A stretch of 49,183 nucleotides of DNA from a bacterium c-19 (GCA_009917405.1 QZED01000010.1:1-49183); one strand, 5' to 3'. Counted from the first letter of the stretch, positions 36,200 through 44,836 are shown. The notes: generated by a model from the sequence alone, not told the origin. A program made the numbers and translations.

Positions 36200-36958
36200 T
36201 TGAAGGACACAAAGTATGAAGATTTAAATAAAACGTTAGCAGCAGTTGGAAAAGCTGTATTTGTAAATTTTTATTATGATTTCAAAGATTCGTCCATTTC
36301 AAAAGATGAATTGGCCCAAAAGATCCTATTGAAAAATCCGGGGTCGAAGTCAGAAAGTCAAAACTTTCGTATTCCAAGAGCTCGACATATATTCGAGTTG
36401 GGACAGGAGAAGGAAGCATTACGTATTATCATAGAAAGCAAACGCGTAGATAAAAAAGCAGTAGAAAAAGCTAAGCATATTTTGGCTAAAGAAATTATTA
36501 GAGAAGATTTTCAAATAGAGAGTACAGAGGAACGACAATTTATCGAACATTTCAATCAAGAAATTCAATATGACGCTACTCTAAGGGAGGCTCCTTTGAT
36601 TGCGGAGAGAAAACAATACATATATCCTCGAAAACAAAATGAGTCGAAGAATGCTTTGAGGCGAGCACAGTATTTGTGCGAAGTAGATAATTCACATTTT
36701 GTTTTCAAACGAAGAAATAGTTCTGATAATTATACAGAGCCACATCATTTGATCCCATTATCGGCGTATCGTGATTTTCCAGGAATTGATTTGGACAGAG
36801 AGCAAAATATTGTATCGCTTTGTAGTAATTGTCATAATATGTTGCATTATGGTGCCTCGTACAAAGAAGTGTTACATGAGTTGTATGTTCAAAGAAGGGA
36901 ATTATTAAAACAGATAGGCATAGTAGTATCTTTTGAACAATTGGTGAGTTATTATTGA
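36200..36958 (+). CDS. HNH endonuclease, last gene of the defence operon
   Basis: 252 residues, with a TTG start after GAGGGG. The C-terminal HNH motif is complete: EPHHLIPLS with the catalytic histidine pair, DREQNIVSLCSNCHNMLHYG with zinc ligands. The N-terminal about 150 residues are charged and helical, perhaps a recognition part. It begins 12 bases after the DUF2075 stop, so the two form a pair. A nuclease paired with a nuclease-helicase is a plausible two-gene defence module. Confidence 0.85.
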   Translation: MKDTKYEDLNKTLAAVGKAVFVNFYYDFKDSSISKDELAQKILLKNPGSKSESQNFRIPRARHIFELGQEKEALRIIIESKRVDKKAVEKAKHILAKEIIREDFQIESTEERQFIEHFNQEIQYDATLREAPLIAERKQYIYPRKQNESKNALRRAQYLCEVDNSHFVFKRRNSSDNYTEPHHLIPLSAYRDFPGIDLDREQNIVSLCSNCHNMLHYGASYKEVLHELYVQRRELLKQIGIVVSFEQLVSYY

Positions 36959-36967
36959 ATGATAAGA

Positions 36968-37030
36968 CATTAAAATGAAATTTTATTTTGAGAAAAACTT
37001 AATGAAAAATCTTTTTTGAGCATTTTAATG
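36968..37030. repeat. Inverted repeat after the defence operon
   Basis: CATTAAAATG (36968-36977) and CATTTTAATG (37021-37030) are perfect ten-base complements, 43 bases apart, in very AT-rich DNA. It may be part of a terminator or an operator for rhuM. The gap up to 37117 shows no gene. Confidence 0.45.
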
Positions 37031-37117
37031 TATTAAAGATTATGATTCAATCGATATAACTGTTATAGTAAAGACGTTTTAATATGGATGAGAAATAACC
37101 AGAAGGAGGCCTCTTAT

Positions 37118-38164
37118 TTGAAAAAGAAAAAAGATGAAATATCCATTCGTTCCAGCGCAGCGGAATATCTGACTTATGTTGCATCTATCGGTGATCAGCA
37201 AGACAGTATTGAAATGCGCTATGAGGATGAGAATATATGGCTGACACAGAGGATGATGGCCACACTGTATGATGTGGATGTTCGTACAATCAATGAGCAT
37301 ATTAAGAAGATTTATTCCGACTCAGAACTTGAGGAAGAAGCAACTATCCGGAAATTCCGGATAGTTCAAACCGAAGGTTCACGCCAGGTCACTCGTGATA
37401 CGAAACATTATAATCTTCAAATGATTATTGCTGTTGGATTCAAGGTAAACAATGAGCGAGCGGTGCAATTTCGTAAGTGGGCAAATGGCATCGTAAAGGA
37501 CTACACCATCAAAGGCTGGGTTATTGATGACGAGCGTCTGAAAAATGGTGGTTCAGTTCTCACAACAGAATATTTTGACCGCCTGCTTGAGCAGATTCGT
37601 GAGATTCGTTTGTCTGAGCGTAGATTCTATCAAAAGATAACGGACATTTATGCAACAGCTCTTGATTATGACCGCACAGCAAAAACGACAAAGCAGTTCT
37701 TTGCAAAAGTGCAGAACAAGATGCATTATGCAGTTCACGGTCATACGGCAGCAGAGTTGATTTACGAGCGAGCAGATGCTGATAAGCCACATATGGGGCT
37801 GACCACGTGGGCAGCAGCGCCGGAAGGTAAGATAGTAAAAAGTGATGTGAGCGTTGCGAAGAATTATTTGAGTGAGCAGGAAATGCGTTCACTGGAGCGT
37901 ATTGTATCTGCTTATCTGGATTTAGCAGAGGACCGTGCAGAACGTCATATTCCAATGACGATGGAGGATTGGTCAAAGCGACTGGATCTATTCCTGATGG
38001 CTGATGACAGAGAGGTTCTTCAGGATGCAGGAAAAATTACGGCAGAGATCGCCAAGGCTAAAGCCGAGACTGAATTTGAAAAGTACCGTGTTATTCAGGA
38101 CAGACTGTTTATGTCTGACTTTGATAAATACATGCTGGAATTGGAAGAGAATGCGAAGAAGTAG
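37118..38164 (+). CDS. rhuM: RhuM family protein
   Basis: 348 residues. The N-terminal half is the RhuM domain (VRTINEHIKKIYSDSELEEEATIRKFRIVQTEG onward, with DLQMIIAVGFKVN-type HYNLQMIIAVGFKVNNERAVQFRKWAN). It continues with LTTEYFDRLLEQIREIRLSERRFYQKITDIYATA. RhuM occurs often on mobile elements and was first linked to virulence in Salmonella; the biochemical role is unknown. I choose TTG at 37118, eight bases after AGGAGG; an ATG at 37088 lies upstream without a site. It is the last gene before the right junction. Confidence 0.85.
   Translation: MKKKKDEISIRSSAAEYLTYVASIGDQQDSIEMRYEDENIWLTQRMMATLYDVDVRTINEHIKKIYSDSELEEEATIRKFRIVQTEGSRQVTRDTKHYNLQMIIAVGFKVNNERAVQFRKWANGIVKDYTIKGWVIDDERLKNGGSVLTTEYFDRLLEQIREIRLSERRFYQKITDIYATALDYDRTAKTTKQFFAKVQNKMHYAVHGHTAAELIYERADADKPHMGLTTWAAAPEGKIVKSDVSVAKNYLSEQEMRSLERIVSAYLDLAEDRAERHIPMTMEDWSKRLDLFLMADDREVLQDAGKITAEIAKAKAETEFEKYRVIQDRLFMSDFDKYMLELEENAKK
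37342..37366 (+). repeat. Perfect 25-bp palindrome inside rhuM
   Basis: AACTATCCGGAA, a central A, and the exact reverse complement of the first arm. It encodes part of TIRKFRIVQ, a conserved RhuM stretch. In RNA it would have too small a loop for complete pairing, so a DNA-level site for a dimeric protein (perhaps RhuM itself) is the more natural reading. Confidence 0.6.
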
Positions 38165-38242
38165 CAGCATCGCCATTAAAATTTCAACTTGCCAAGATCG
38201 AGTGCATGGGAGTTGGGGCATCAGTCGTGGCGAAAAATAGCT

Positions 38243-38302
38243 GTTGACCTGTTCTATGTACGAAGAACAGACAAGGTGGAGACGATGGCGGTTCTCTGTT
38301 AA
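38243..38302 (+). pseudogene. rumA 3'-end relic 1 at the right edge
   Basis: In one frame the bases read VDLFYVRRTDKVETMAVLC-stop, which aligns to the rumA C-terminus VDLFPNTNHVETVVLM with a short insertion. It ends in a stop codon, as a gene end would. Together with relics 2 and 3 it suggests successive insertions at the same gene. Confidence 0.55.
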
Positions 38303-38434
38303 ATTTGACTTTTATGTTGGAATCACTATAATAGTAGAAACGAATAAAAAAGTTGAATTTTTTCCGTGGACGGGCGAGGTTCAGACTGTGATATGGATAA
38401 CGAAATGTATCAATACTTTTTGGCTACAGAATAT

Positions 38435-38458
38435 GTTGATATGTTTCCGCAAACAAAC
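38435..38458 (+). pseudogene. rumA relic 2 at the right edge
   Basis: The frame reads VDMFPQTN, the rumA segment just before HVETVV, but then continues as unrelated GDILLQS. The match of eight residues is nearly the family consensus. The following 75 bases carry no rumA sequence until relic 3. Confidence 0.5.
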
Positions 38459-38532
38459 GGAGATATTTTGCTACAGTCTACATTAGTCTGGACCGGTTCC
38501 CGAAAACTGACATCAATCTGGACGTATCGTGC

Positions 38533-38571
38533 CATGTAGAAACCGTTGTGCTTTTGTCTCGCAAATTGTAA
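38533..38571 (+). pseudogene. rumA 3'-end relic 3 with putative right attachment core (attR)
   Basis: HVETVVLLSRKL-stop, a near-perfect rumA end, begins exactly at the shared core CATGTAGA (38533-38540). It is what remains if the island entered the rumA 3' end: the displaced host end sits at the right, while the functional end sits at the left. The stretch 38165-38845 otherwise holds no gene I can support. Confidence 0.65.
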
Positions 38572-38845
38572 AACAATTCTTAAATTGAACAGAGAATAAG
38601 CCTATGATGTGGCAGAAGGAGAAAGTGTATGGAAGGGTATTGAAATTGGCATCTATACAGAACATTTGGAAATAAATTCATCTCATTAACGGATTTGCAA
38701 AGTATAATCATTACAGGTGTCCGGAAACGATAAGCTTTGAATAATTTTTCGGATCGGTAGTCCATCAAAATTGAAAATTTATGTAAAGAAAAAATCGCGG
38801 AGTTTGAAAAAAATAATATTGAGAGAATGGTAGGAGGAAAATATT

Positions 38846-40315
38846 ATGGAATGGAAAAAACTATTAACAGAATGTCGGTTCGGCAAAGAAGAAGAAAATC
38901 CAAGAGCTTTTGAGGATTATTACATAAGTCCGTTTGAAAGAGATTATGAGATGATTGTATCCAGTGCGGCATTTAGACGACTACAAGATAAGACTCAAGT
39001 TTTTCCGTTGTCCAAAAGTGATTTTGTCAGAACCAGATTAACACATTCTATAGAAGTATCAACTATCGCGAAACAATTAGGAATCATGTGTTTTCAAAAT
39101 ACATCGTTTTATCAACACTTACCAATAGATTCTGATGAGCGAGACAATAAAAAATTAATATCGCAAAGAGTTGGTGATATTGAAGCGATTTTATCGTGTG
39201 CCGGATTATTGCATGATCTCGGGAATCCGCCGTTTGGTCATGTAGGCGAAGAGATCATAAGAGAATGGTTTAAGGATAATCTCAAAAAGATTTATTCTTT
39301 GAAAAGAAATGATGAAAAACCTGTTTCTGAGTTGTTGAATCAAAAACAGATTATGGATTTGGAAAATTTTGAAGGAAATGCGCAAGCTCTCAGAATTTTA
39401 TCAAAAGCTCGATATCAAAAAGAACTTAATTTGCCGTTTTCAATTATCAGTGCCTTGATTAAATATCCGACAAGATGTGATGAAATAGGGAAGACCAATA
39501 TTAGACATAAAATGGGATGTTATCAGGCTGAAGAAAATGCTTTTTTAGATATTGCGAAAGAAGTGGGGACAATCAATGATGAAGGGGTAGTAATACGTCA
39601 TCCTCTGGCATATATAGTTGAAGCGGCAGATGATATTGCATATATGACCGCTGATTTAGAAGATGCTGTAAAATCCGGCATTGTCAGTGTTAACGACTTG
39701 TTGTATTTTTTTAAGAATACATATGAGTCATTGGGAGAAAATTACGGAGAATCTAAACAGCACGTTGAAAGAACTAGAGAGATTATTAATAAATTGGACT
39801 CTCTCAACAGGGCAGAAGAAGATAAGACAAAAGTCATGAGCCAGTGGGGAACTTATCTTAGAAGATGGTTGATGTATGTTGTATGTTGGAGATTCTCAAA
39901 AAGCTATGATAATCTTTTGCAGGGAACATATGCTTACGATTTATTCTATGATAATAATCATAGTTTAACAGTAAAAATGTTAAAGAAAGCAATGAGTGAA
40001 TTTGTTTTTGATTCGCGCATTATTACAGAACCTGAAATGTCTGCGCAGATAATCCTTAATTTTTTATTGGATAAGTTTATTCCGGCAGTCATTAGATTTG
40101 ATAATTACGGGGTGATGACCACGCAGGATAAAAAAGTAATTACGCTCATTTCAGCTAATTATATTGATGATTATTTTAAGGTCAAGAAATTTGATGGTAT
40201 TACAGATGAAGCAGAACTTTTGTATCGCAGAATATTGACGGCAACAGATTTTATAAGCGGAATGACAGATGGATATGCAAAAGCGCTGTATAAAAAAATG
40301 TCAGGGTTAGAATAA
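38846..40315 (+). CDS. dgt: dGTPase-like HD-domain triphosphohydrolase
   Basis: 489 residues. Its signature is AAFRRLQDKTQVFPL near 40-54, RTRLTHSIEVSTIAKQLG near 62-80 (first HD-histidine), LLHDLGNPPFGHVGE near 129-143 with the HD pair, and AYIVEAADDIAYMTADLED near 254-272. It hydrolyses dGTP to deoxyguanosine and triphosphate. dGTPases can act in phage defence by draining nucleotides. The gene lies just outside the right relic; low GC like the cargo suggests it may be acquired. The ribosome site is AGGAGG. A terminator follows. Confidence 0.9.
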   Translation: MEWKKLLTECRFGKEEENPRAFEDYYISPFERDYEMIVSSAAFRRLQDKTQVFPLSKSDFVRTRLTHSIEVSTIAKQLGIMCFQNTSFYQHLPIDSDERDNKKLISQRVGDIEAILSCAGLLHDLGNPPFGHVGEEIIREWFKDNLKKIYSLKRNDEKPVSELLNQKQIMDLENFEGNAQALRILSKARYQKELNLPFSIISALIKYPTRCDEIGKTNIRHKMGCYQAEENAFLDIAKEVGTINDEGVVIRHPLAYIVEAADDIAYMTADLEDAVKSGIVSVNDLLYFFKNTYESLGENYGESKQHVERTREIINKLDSLNRAEEDKTKVMSQWGTYLRRWLMYVVCWRFSKSYDNLLQGTYAYDLFYDNNHSLTVKMLKKAMSEFVFDSRIITEPEMSAQIILNFLLDKFIPAVIRFDNYGVMTTQDKKVITLISANYIDDYFKVKKFDGITDEAELLYRRILTATDFISGMTDGYAKALYKKMSGLE

Positions 40316-40327
40316 AGACGATAACGT

Positions 40328-40362
40328 AACAACCACCGGCTGGGGCTGAGGTTGTTATTTTA
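40328..40362 (+). terminator. Terminator after dgt
   Basis: AACAACC (40328-40334) and GGTTGTT (40350-40356) form a seven-base stem with a GC-rich loop, followed by ATTTTAT. Confidence 0.75.
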
Positions 40363-40653
40363 TATACGAAGCTTAAGCTTCCGAAATGTGACCTGCATGA
40401 AAATAATTACTCATTCCTCGATTTTAATTCATTTTAAGTAAAACTAAGCCATATTTAACTTTTCTTGGATAATATTTTGTGAATCCTACGACTAAAAATA
40501 TAAGTATAAATACCATTGTTTTAGTATTGTAATTTCCGATAACATTGCGAAATACTGTTGCGTCCACTCAATTACTCTCCTGAATTTCGCACTCCTTTTC
40601 TCATATTGTAACAAAAATCCGAAATCGTGAAACCAATAGTTAATAAACTAAGA
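40363..40653. other. AT-rich intergenic region with a 14-bp palindrome
   Basis: No gene is supported here. The only structure seen is the perfect palindrome GAAGCTTAAGCTTC at about 40368-40381, just after the dgt terminator. The rest is AT-rich, between convergent genes. Confidence 0.4.
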
Positions 40654-41700
40654 TCATCGATACAAACGAATAAACCCTTCCTTATTCAGCTGAACCAGAA
40701 TCTGCAATAAAATCGGAGCGATAAAAATTCCTAAGAATCCAAGACATTTTACTCCGAGAAACATACATGCAAGCATTAAAACAGGATGAATACCCAAGCG
40801 CTTACCGACAATACGCGGCTCAATGACCTGTCGGATGATATTAATGATCAAATGCAGAATTAACAGACCTGATGCGAGTTTCATTTGATGCTGAAAAAAG
40901 GCAATAATTATCCACGGATATAACACGGTGCCGGTACCCAAAATCGGGAAAATATCAAAAAAAGAAATCAGAAATGCAATCGGCACTGCATATTCGACTT
41001 TCAAGATCATAAGACCAATAGCCAATTCCGCAAACGTAATGATCATTAATCTGCCGTAAGCGCTGATATAATGAGCTATCGTATCAGTCACGATTGTACG
41101 GAATCGATAGAACTTATCATGTGACTCCTTAGGGATTTGCCGCATGATAAAATGTGATAATACAGAGAAATCCATTGTAAAGAATATCGAAGACAACAGT
41201 GTCATGAAAAAAGAAACGATGATGCCAGGCAGAGATGCCGTTATCGCTTTAAACAGCGAAAACAAAGAAGCACTGGAAGAAATTGTAAATGCATGCAGTG
41301 AATCCATTGCTTGAATAAAAAATTCATTCATATCAATTTGCGCCGTTAAAGGAAAATTTGCCAGTTCACTTTCTAAAGTATGAAAACAATGGTCTAGCAT
41401 GGGAGCGATATTAGTTTCATATAAAGCAGGAAATTGAATGATAAAAGCAGATAAAAAATGAAAACAATAAATGCATAAAGCAGTTACTGCAGTTCCGATC
41501 GTACCGTAAAATAACAACAAATAAAAAAATGAAATCAGCTTCTGTGGAAACGGAAGCAGCTTAGAGGTGCGGCGAATCGCTGGGCGCAGTGAAAACGCAA
41601 TTAAAAAACCGATAAACAGCGGTAAGATCTCATACAGCACATAACGAAGTAACAGATATAATAAACCAAAGACCATGATCCAATAAAGAAAATGAATCAT
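40654..41700 (-). CDS. AI-2E/YtvI family membrane permease
   Basis: 348 residues with about seven hydrophobic segments, e.g. FLYWIMVFGLLYLLLRYVLY at the start and ILLQILVQL near the end. The AI-2E exporter family core is ISFFDIFPILGTGTVLYPW near 255 and EPRIVGKRLGIHPVLMLACMFLG near 300. Members include sporulation protein YtvI and transporters of signal molecules or ions; the substrate is unknown. The start at 41700 is taken because AAAGGA lies about ten bases before it; longer starts up to 41850 are possible but not hydrophobic. Host-like base composition. Confidence 0.85.
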   Translation of the reverse strand: MIHFLYWIMVFGLLYLLLRYVLYEILPLFIGFLIAFSLRPAIRRTSKLLPFPQKLISFFYLLLFYGTIGTAVTALCIYCFHFLSAFIIQFPALYETNIAPMLDHCFHTLESELANFPLTAQIDMNEFFIQAMDSLHAFTISSSASLFSLFKAITASLPGIIVSFFMTLLSSIFFTMDFSVLSHFIMRQIPKESHDKFYRFRTIVTDTIAHYISAYGRLMIITFAELAIGLMILKVEYAVPIAFLISFFDIFPILGTGTVLYPWIIIAFFQHQMKLASGLLILHLIINIIRQVIEPRIVGKRLGIHPVLMLACMFLGVKCLGFLGIFIAPILLQILVQLNKEGFIRLYR

Positions 41701-41907
41701 GATCGCACGTTCCTTTTCCACATTCATAAGCTTCACCGATAACATTATATGCGGCATATAAACAAAATATCGCACGGAACCTTCACCGATTATGCCATAA
41801 ATTGACCGATTAGGACGAATCGGCAGCACATCAAAAGAAAACGCTTGCAAGAAACATAAAATGCATTACAATATAGATATACTAAAGATGTGAGGAGGCG
41901 AACCGCT

Positions 41908-41997
41908 ATGGATCAAGGAAACGGATACGAAAAAAAAGATCATGCGGTTGTGTTGAGGCACATGTTTTTTAATCTGAAAGAAAGCGGGATAAAATGA
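41908..41997 (+). CDS. Candidate 29-residue leader peptide before the ankyrin gene
   Basis: ATG follows GAGGAGG with correct spacing and opens MDQGNGYEKKDHAVVLRHMF-type sequence to TGA at 41997. A terminator-like hairpin overlaps its end. A TACAAT box lies about 40 bases upstream. It may be a real micro-protein or a leader peptide whose translation decides read-through into the ankyrin gene. Both views are inference. Confidence 0.45.
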   Translation: MDQGNGYEKKDHAVVLRHMFFNLKESGIK

Positions 41998-42010
41998 GGT
42001 TCCCGTTTTT
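41984..42010 (+). terminator. Terminator-like hairpin overlapping the leader ORF end
   Basis: GCGGGA (41984-41989) pairs with TCCCGT (42001-42006), followed by TTTTTATTT. The left arm is inside the 29-residue ORF, so a ribosome there would disrupt it: the arrangement of an attenuator. Confidence 0.5.
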
Positions 42011-42046
42011 ATTTGTCTGATAAAAACATATGAGGAGGTAAGCGAC

Positions 42047-42718
42047 ATGAATCAGATTGACATTAAGACTTTTTGGGATGCATGTGCGAACGGAGATTTC
42101 ACCACTGTTTGTGCAGAAGTAAAAAAAGGAGCCGATATTAATTATCAAAACGGTGATGGCAGAACGGCATTGATGCGCGCGGCAAAGCGAGATCATAAGG
42201 ATATTGTTCGCTATTTGGTCGATAACGGTGCCGATGTAAATGCAGAAGATAATAAAGGGAAAACGGCTATTATGGGAGCTGCGAAAAAAGGCAATAAAAC
42301 AATATGTAAAAAGCTGATTGAAGCAGGTGCTGATGTGAATAAAAAAGATGATCGCGGCAGAACGGCATTGATGCGTGCAGCATTTTTAGGCAGAGATCGC
42401 TGTGTTGCGGTGCTGTTAGATGCCGGAGCTGATATCAATGCACAGGATGAAACCGGTAGAAGTGCCTTGATGGAAGCATGCATTGCCTTCAAAAAGGACG
42501 TTATTCGCTTATTGTTGGAGCGGGGCGCCGATGTAAATTTGGGTGATAATAACGGCTGTACGGCGTTGATGCGTGCGGCATACGGCGGTTACGCAGGCTT
42601 GGTAGAGGATTTAATTGCGAACGGTGCCGATAAAGAATTAATTGATAAAGAGGGTCGAAAAGCAGTCCATTATGTCCGTGGCGAATGCTTAGATCAATTA
42701 AAACCGTTATTAAAGTAG
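42047..42718 (+). CDS. Ankyrin-repeat protein
   Basis: 223 residues made of six ankyrin repeats of 33 residues (GRTALMRAAKRDHKDIVRYL, GKTAIMGAAKKGNKTICKKL, and so on), each with the TALMxAA and GADVNxxD pattern. No signal peptide. Such proteins bind other proteins; the partner is unknown. GAGGAGG precedes the ATG. The EF-G-like gene begins nine bases later, so they are probably co-transcribed. Confidence 0.92.
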   Translation: MNQIDIKTFWDACANGDFTTVCAEVKKGADINYQNGDGRTALMRAAKRDHKDIVRYLVDNGADVNAEDNKGKTAIMGAAKKGNKTICKKLIEAGADVNKKDDRGRTALMRAAFLGRDRCVAVLLDAGADINAQDETGRSALMEACIAFKKDVIRLLLERGADVNLGDNNGCTALMRAAYGGYAGLVEDLIANGADKELIDKEGRKAVHYVRGECLDQLKPLLK

Positions 42719-42727
42719 AGCGATAAA

Positions 42728-44806
42728 ATGCGTGATTATTTAGCACACGAGGTCCGGAATGTAGCCGTTTTAGGACATAGCGGCGCCGGGAAAACAGCAG
42801 TATTGGAAAGCATGTTGTTTTTTACGAAAGCAAGTGATCGCTTCGGACATACAAGTGAAGGAAGCTCTTTGATTGATTACGACCCTGAGGAAGTGCGCCG
42901 AGGTATATCGGTATATACCTCAATCGTACCGATCGAATGGAAAGAATGTAAAATAAATTTCTTAGATACTCCCGGCTATGCCGATTTCTGCGGTGAAAAA
43001 GAAGCGGCAATCGCCACTGCGGATAACGCTTTGATCATCGTCGGCGCCAAGGAAGGAGTGCAGAGCGGAACGATTCGTGCATGGGAAGAAGCGCAGCAGC
43101 GCAAGCTTCCTACCATCTTCTTTATTAATAAAACCGATGAAGAAAATGCATCTTTTGACACTGCCTACGCTAAGCTGCGTGAAGTGTTCGGAAAAAGTGT
43201 AATTCCTTTTGAAGTTCCGATTATTGAAAATGATGAAGTGATTGGTTCCGTCAATATTTTGAGAGATAAAGCATGGTATTTCAAAGGTGCAAAGGCAGAT
43301 CCGAATAAAGCTTGCGAAGTGCCGCAGCATATGGCTGAACAAGTCAAAGCGTACAAAGATCAAATCGCCGAAGCGGTCGCAATGGGCGATGATGAATTAA
43401 TGGAAAAATTCTTCAACGGTGAAGAATTCAGTGAAGCTGAACTGACCAAAGGGGTACGCTTGGGAGTACGCAGCGGTGAGATACGTCCGGTATTCAGTGG
43501 GGCAGCCAATCTCACCGTCGGCATTGAGCGCCTGATGGACTTGATCATAAAATACTTTCCTGCATATGGTGAAGCAGGAAGCTTTATCGCAACTGATCAG
43601 GAAAAAAATGATGCGGTTATGCTGGAAACCAATGAAAAAGAAGCATTGAGTGTGCAGGTGTTTAAGACCGTCGTAGATCCGTTTGTCGGCAGAATTTCCT
43701 ATTTAAAAGTGATGTCCGGTGTATTAAGCAGCGATTCCGTTGTCTATAATACGCAGAAGGATAAAGCAGAAAAAATTTCTCAAATCTTTATTGTCAAAGG
43801 AAAGCATCAAACCGCTGTCGGTAAATTATTTACCGGTGACATCGGCGCAGTTGTAAAGCTGCAGGTTACTCAAACCAACGATACGCTGTGTGATAAAGGA
43901 AATCATTATGTAATTGAACCGATTCCGTTTTCTCAGCCGATGCTGGGAATGGCAGTTTATCCGAAGTCAAAAAACGATGAAGATAAAATGAGCAACGCAT
44001 TGGCGCGAATCTGTGAAGAGGATGCGACATTGCGCCTAGAGAATAATCAGGAAACAAAACAAACCGTATTGTACGGAATCGGCGATCAGCATTTAGAGGT
44101 TGCGTTAAATAAATTAAAAACACGTTATAAGGTCGAGGTAGAACTGAAGACACCACGTGTTCCTTATCGAGAAACGATTCGTACTAAAACAATCGGTGAA
44201 GGAAGACATAAAAAACAAACTGGCGGACACGGACAATTTGGACATGTATTTATTGAGTTTGAACCGAATGAAGAAGCAGTCGAAATGGTATTTAACGAAA
44301 AAGTATTCGGCGGGGCGATCCCGAAAGGTTATTTCCCGGCAGTGGAAACCGGTTTGAGGGAATGCATGGAAAAGGGTGTTTTAGCAGGATATAAGGTTGT
44401 GAATATCAAAGCGACATTATTAGACGGAAAATATCATGATGTCGATTCCAGTGAAATGGCGTTTAAGCTGGCAGCGCATTTAGCATACAAGGATGCGATG
44501 CCGAAGGCAAAGGCGGTCCTATTAGAACCAATTGTAAATGTGCATGTCAGAGTGCCGGATGAATATACCGGAGATATTATCGGTGATTTTAATAAACGCC
44601 GCGGAGCGATTATGGGGATGGATATGATCGACGGATATCAAATTATCAATGTACAGGTTCCGTTAGCGGAAATGCAGAAATATCCGATTGAATTAAGAGC
44701 GATGACCAAAGGCAGAGGCAGTTACACACAGGTATTTGAGCGTTATGATCAAGTGCCGCAAAACCTCAGTGAGCGTATTATCGCACAGGCAAAGGAAGCT
44801 GCATAA
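42728..44806 (+). CDS. Elongation factor G-like GTPase (EF-G2 type)
   Basis: 692 residues with all EF-G domains. GTPase motifs: GHSGAGKT 16-23 (G1), RRGISV near 58 (G2 region), DTPGYADF 78-85 (G3), NKTD near 137 (G4). Later come domain IV TKTIGEGRHKKQTGGHGQFGHV and a domain V with MTKGRGSYTQVFERYDQVP. The divergent G1/G2 region separates it from canonical FusA; it belongs to the secondary EF-G-like group whose role in translation is uncertain. Only a weak ribosome site precedes it, so it may depend on coupling to the ankyrin gene. Confidence 0.9.
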   Translation: MRDYLAHEVRNVAVLGHSGAGKTAVLESMLFFTKASDRFGHTSEGSSLIDYDPEEVRRGISVYTSIVPIEWKECKINFLDTPGYADFCGEKEAAIATADNALIIVGAKEGVQSGTIRAWEEAQQRKLPTIFFINKTDEENASFDTAYAKLREVFGKSVIPFEVPIIENDEVIGSVNILRDKAWYFKGAKADPNKACEVPQHMAEQVKAYKDQIAEAVAMGDDELMEKFFNGEEFSEAELTKGVRLGVRSGEIRPVFSGAANLTVGIERLMDLIIKYFPAYGEAGSFIATDQEKNDAVMLETNEKEALSVQVFKTVVDPFVGRISYLKVMSGVLSSDSVVYNTQKDKAEKISQIFIVKGKHQTAVGKLFTGDIGAVVKLQVTQTNDTLCDKGNHYVIEPIPFSQPMLGMAVYPKSKNDEDKMSNALARICEEDATLRLENNQETKQTVLYGIGDQHLEVALNKLKTRYKVEVELKTPRVPYRETIRTKTIGEGRHKKQTGGHGQFGHVFIEFEPNEEAVEMVFNEKVFGGAIPKGYFPAVETGLRECMEKGVLAGYKVVNIKATLLDGKYHDVDSSEMAFKLAAHLAYKDAMPKAKAVLLEPIVNVHVRVPDEYTGDIIGDFNKRRGAIMGMDMIDGYQIINVQVPLAEMQKYPIELRAMTKGRGSYTQVFERYDQVPQNLSERIIAQAKEAA

Positions 44807-44836
44807 GCTGATTGATACCGTAATATTACGAAGTAA

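Noticed and set aside
38165-38580. Short ORFs (such as 38244-38486) as genes
   Set aside because: No ribosome sites; the region reads as degraded rumA ends in several frames.
42728-44806. Ribosome-protection tetracycline resistance protein
   Set aside because: Domain order and motifs match an EF-G paralogue; nothing specific to Tet(M)-type proteins is visible.
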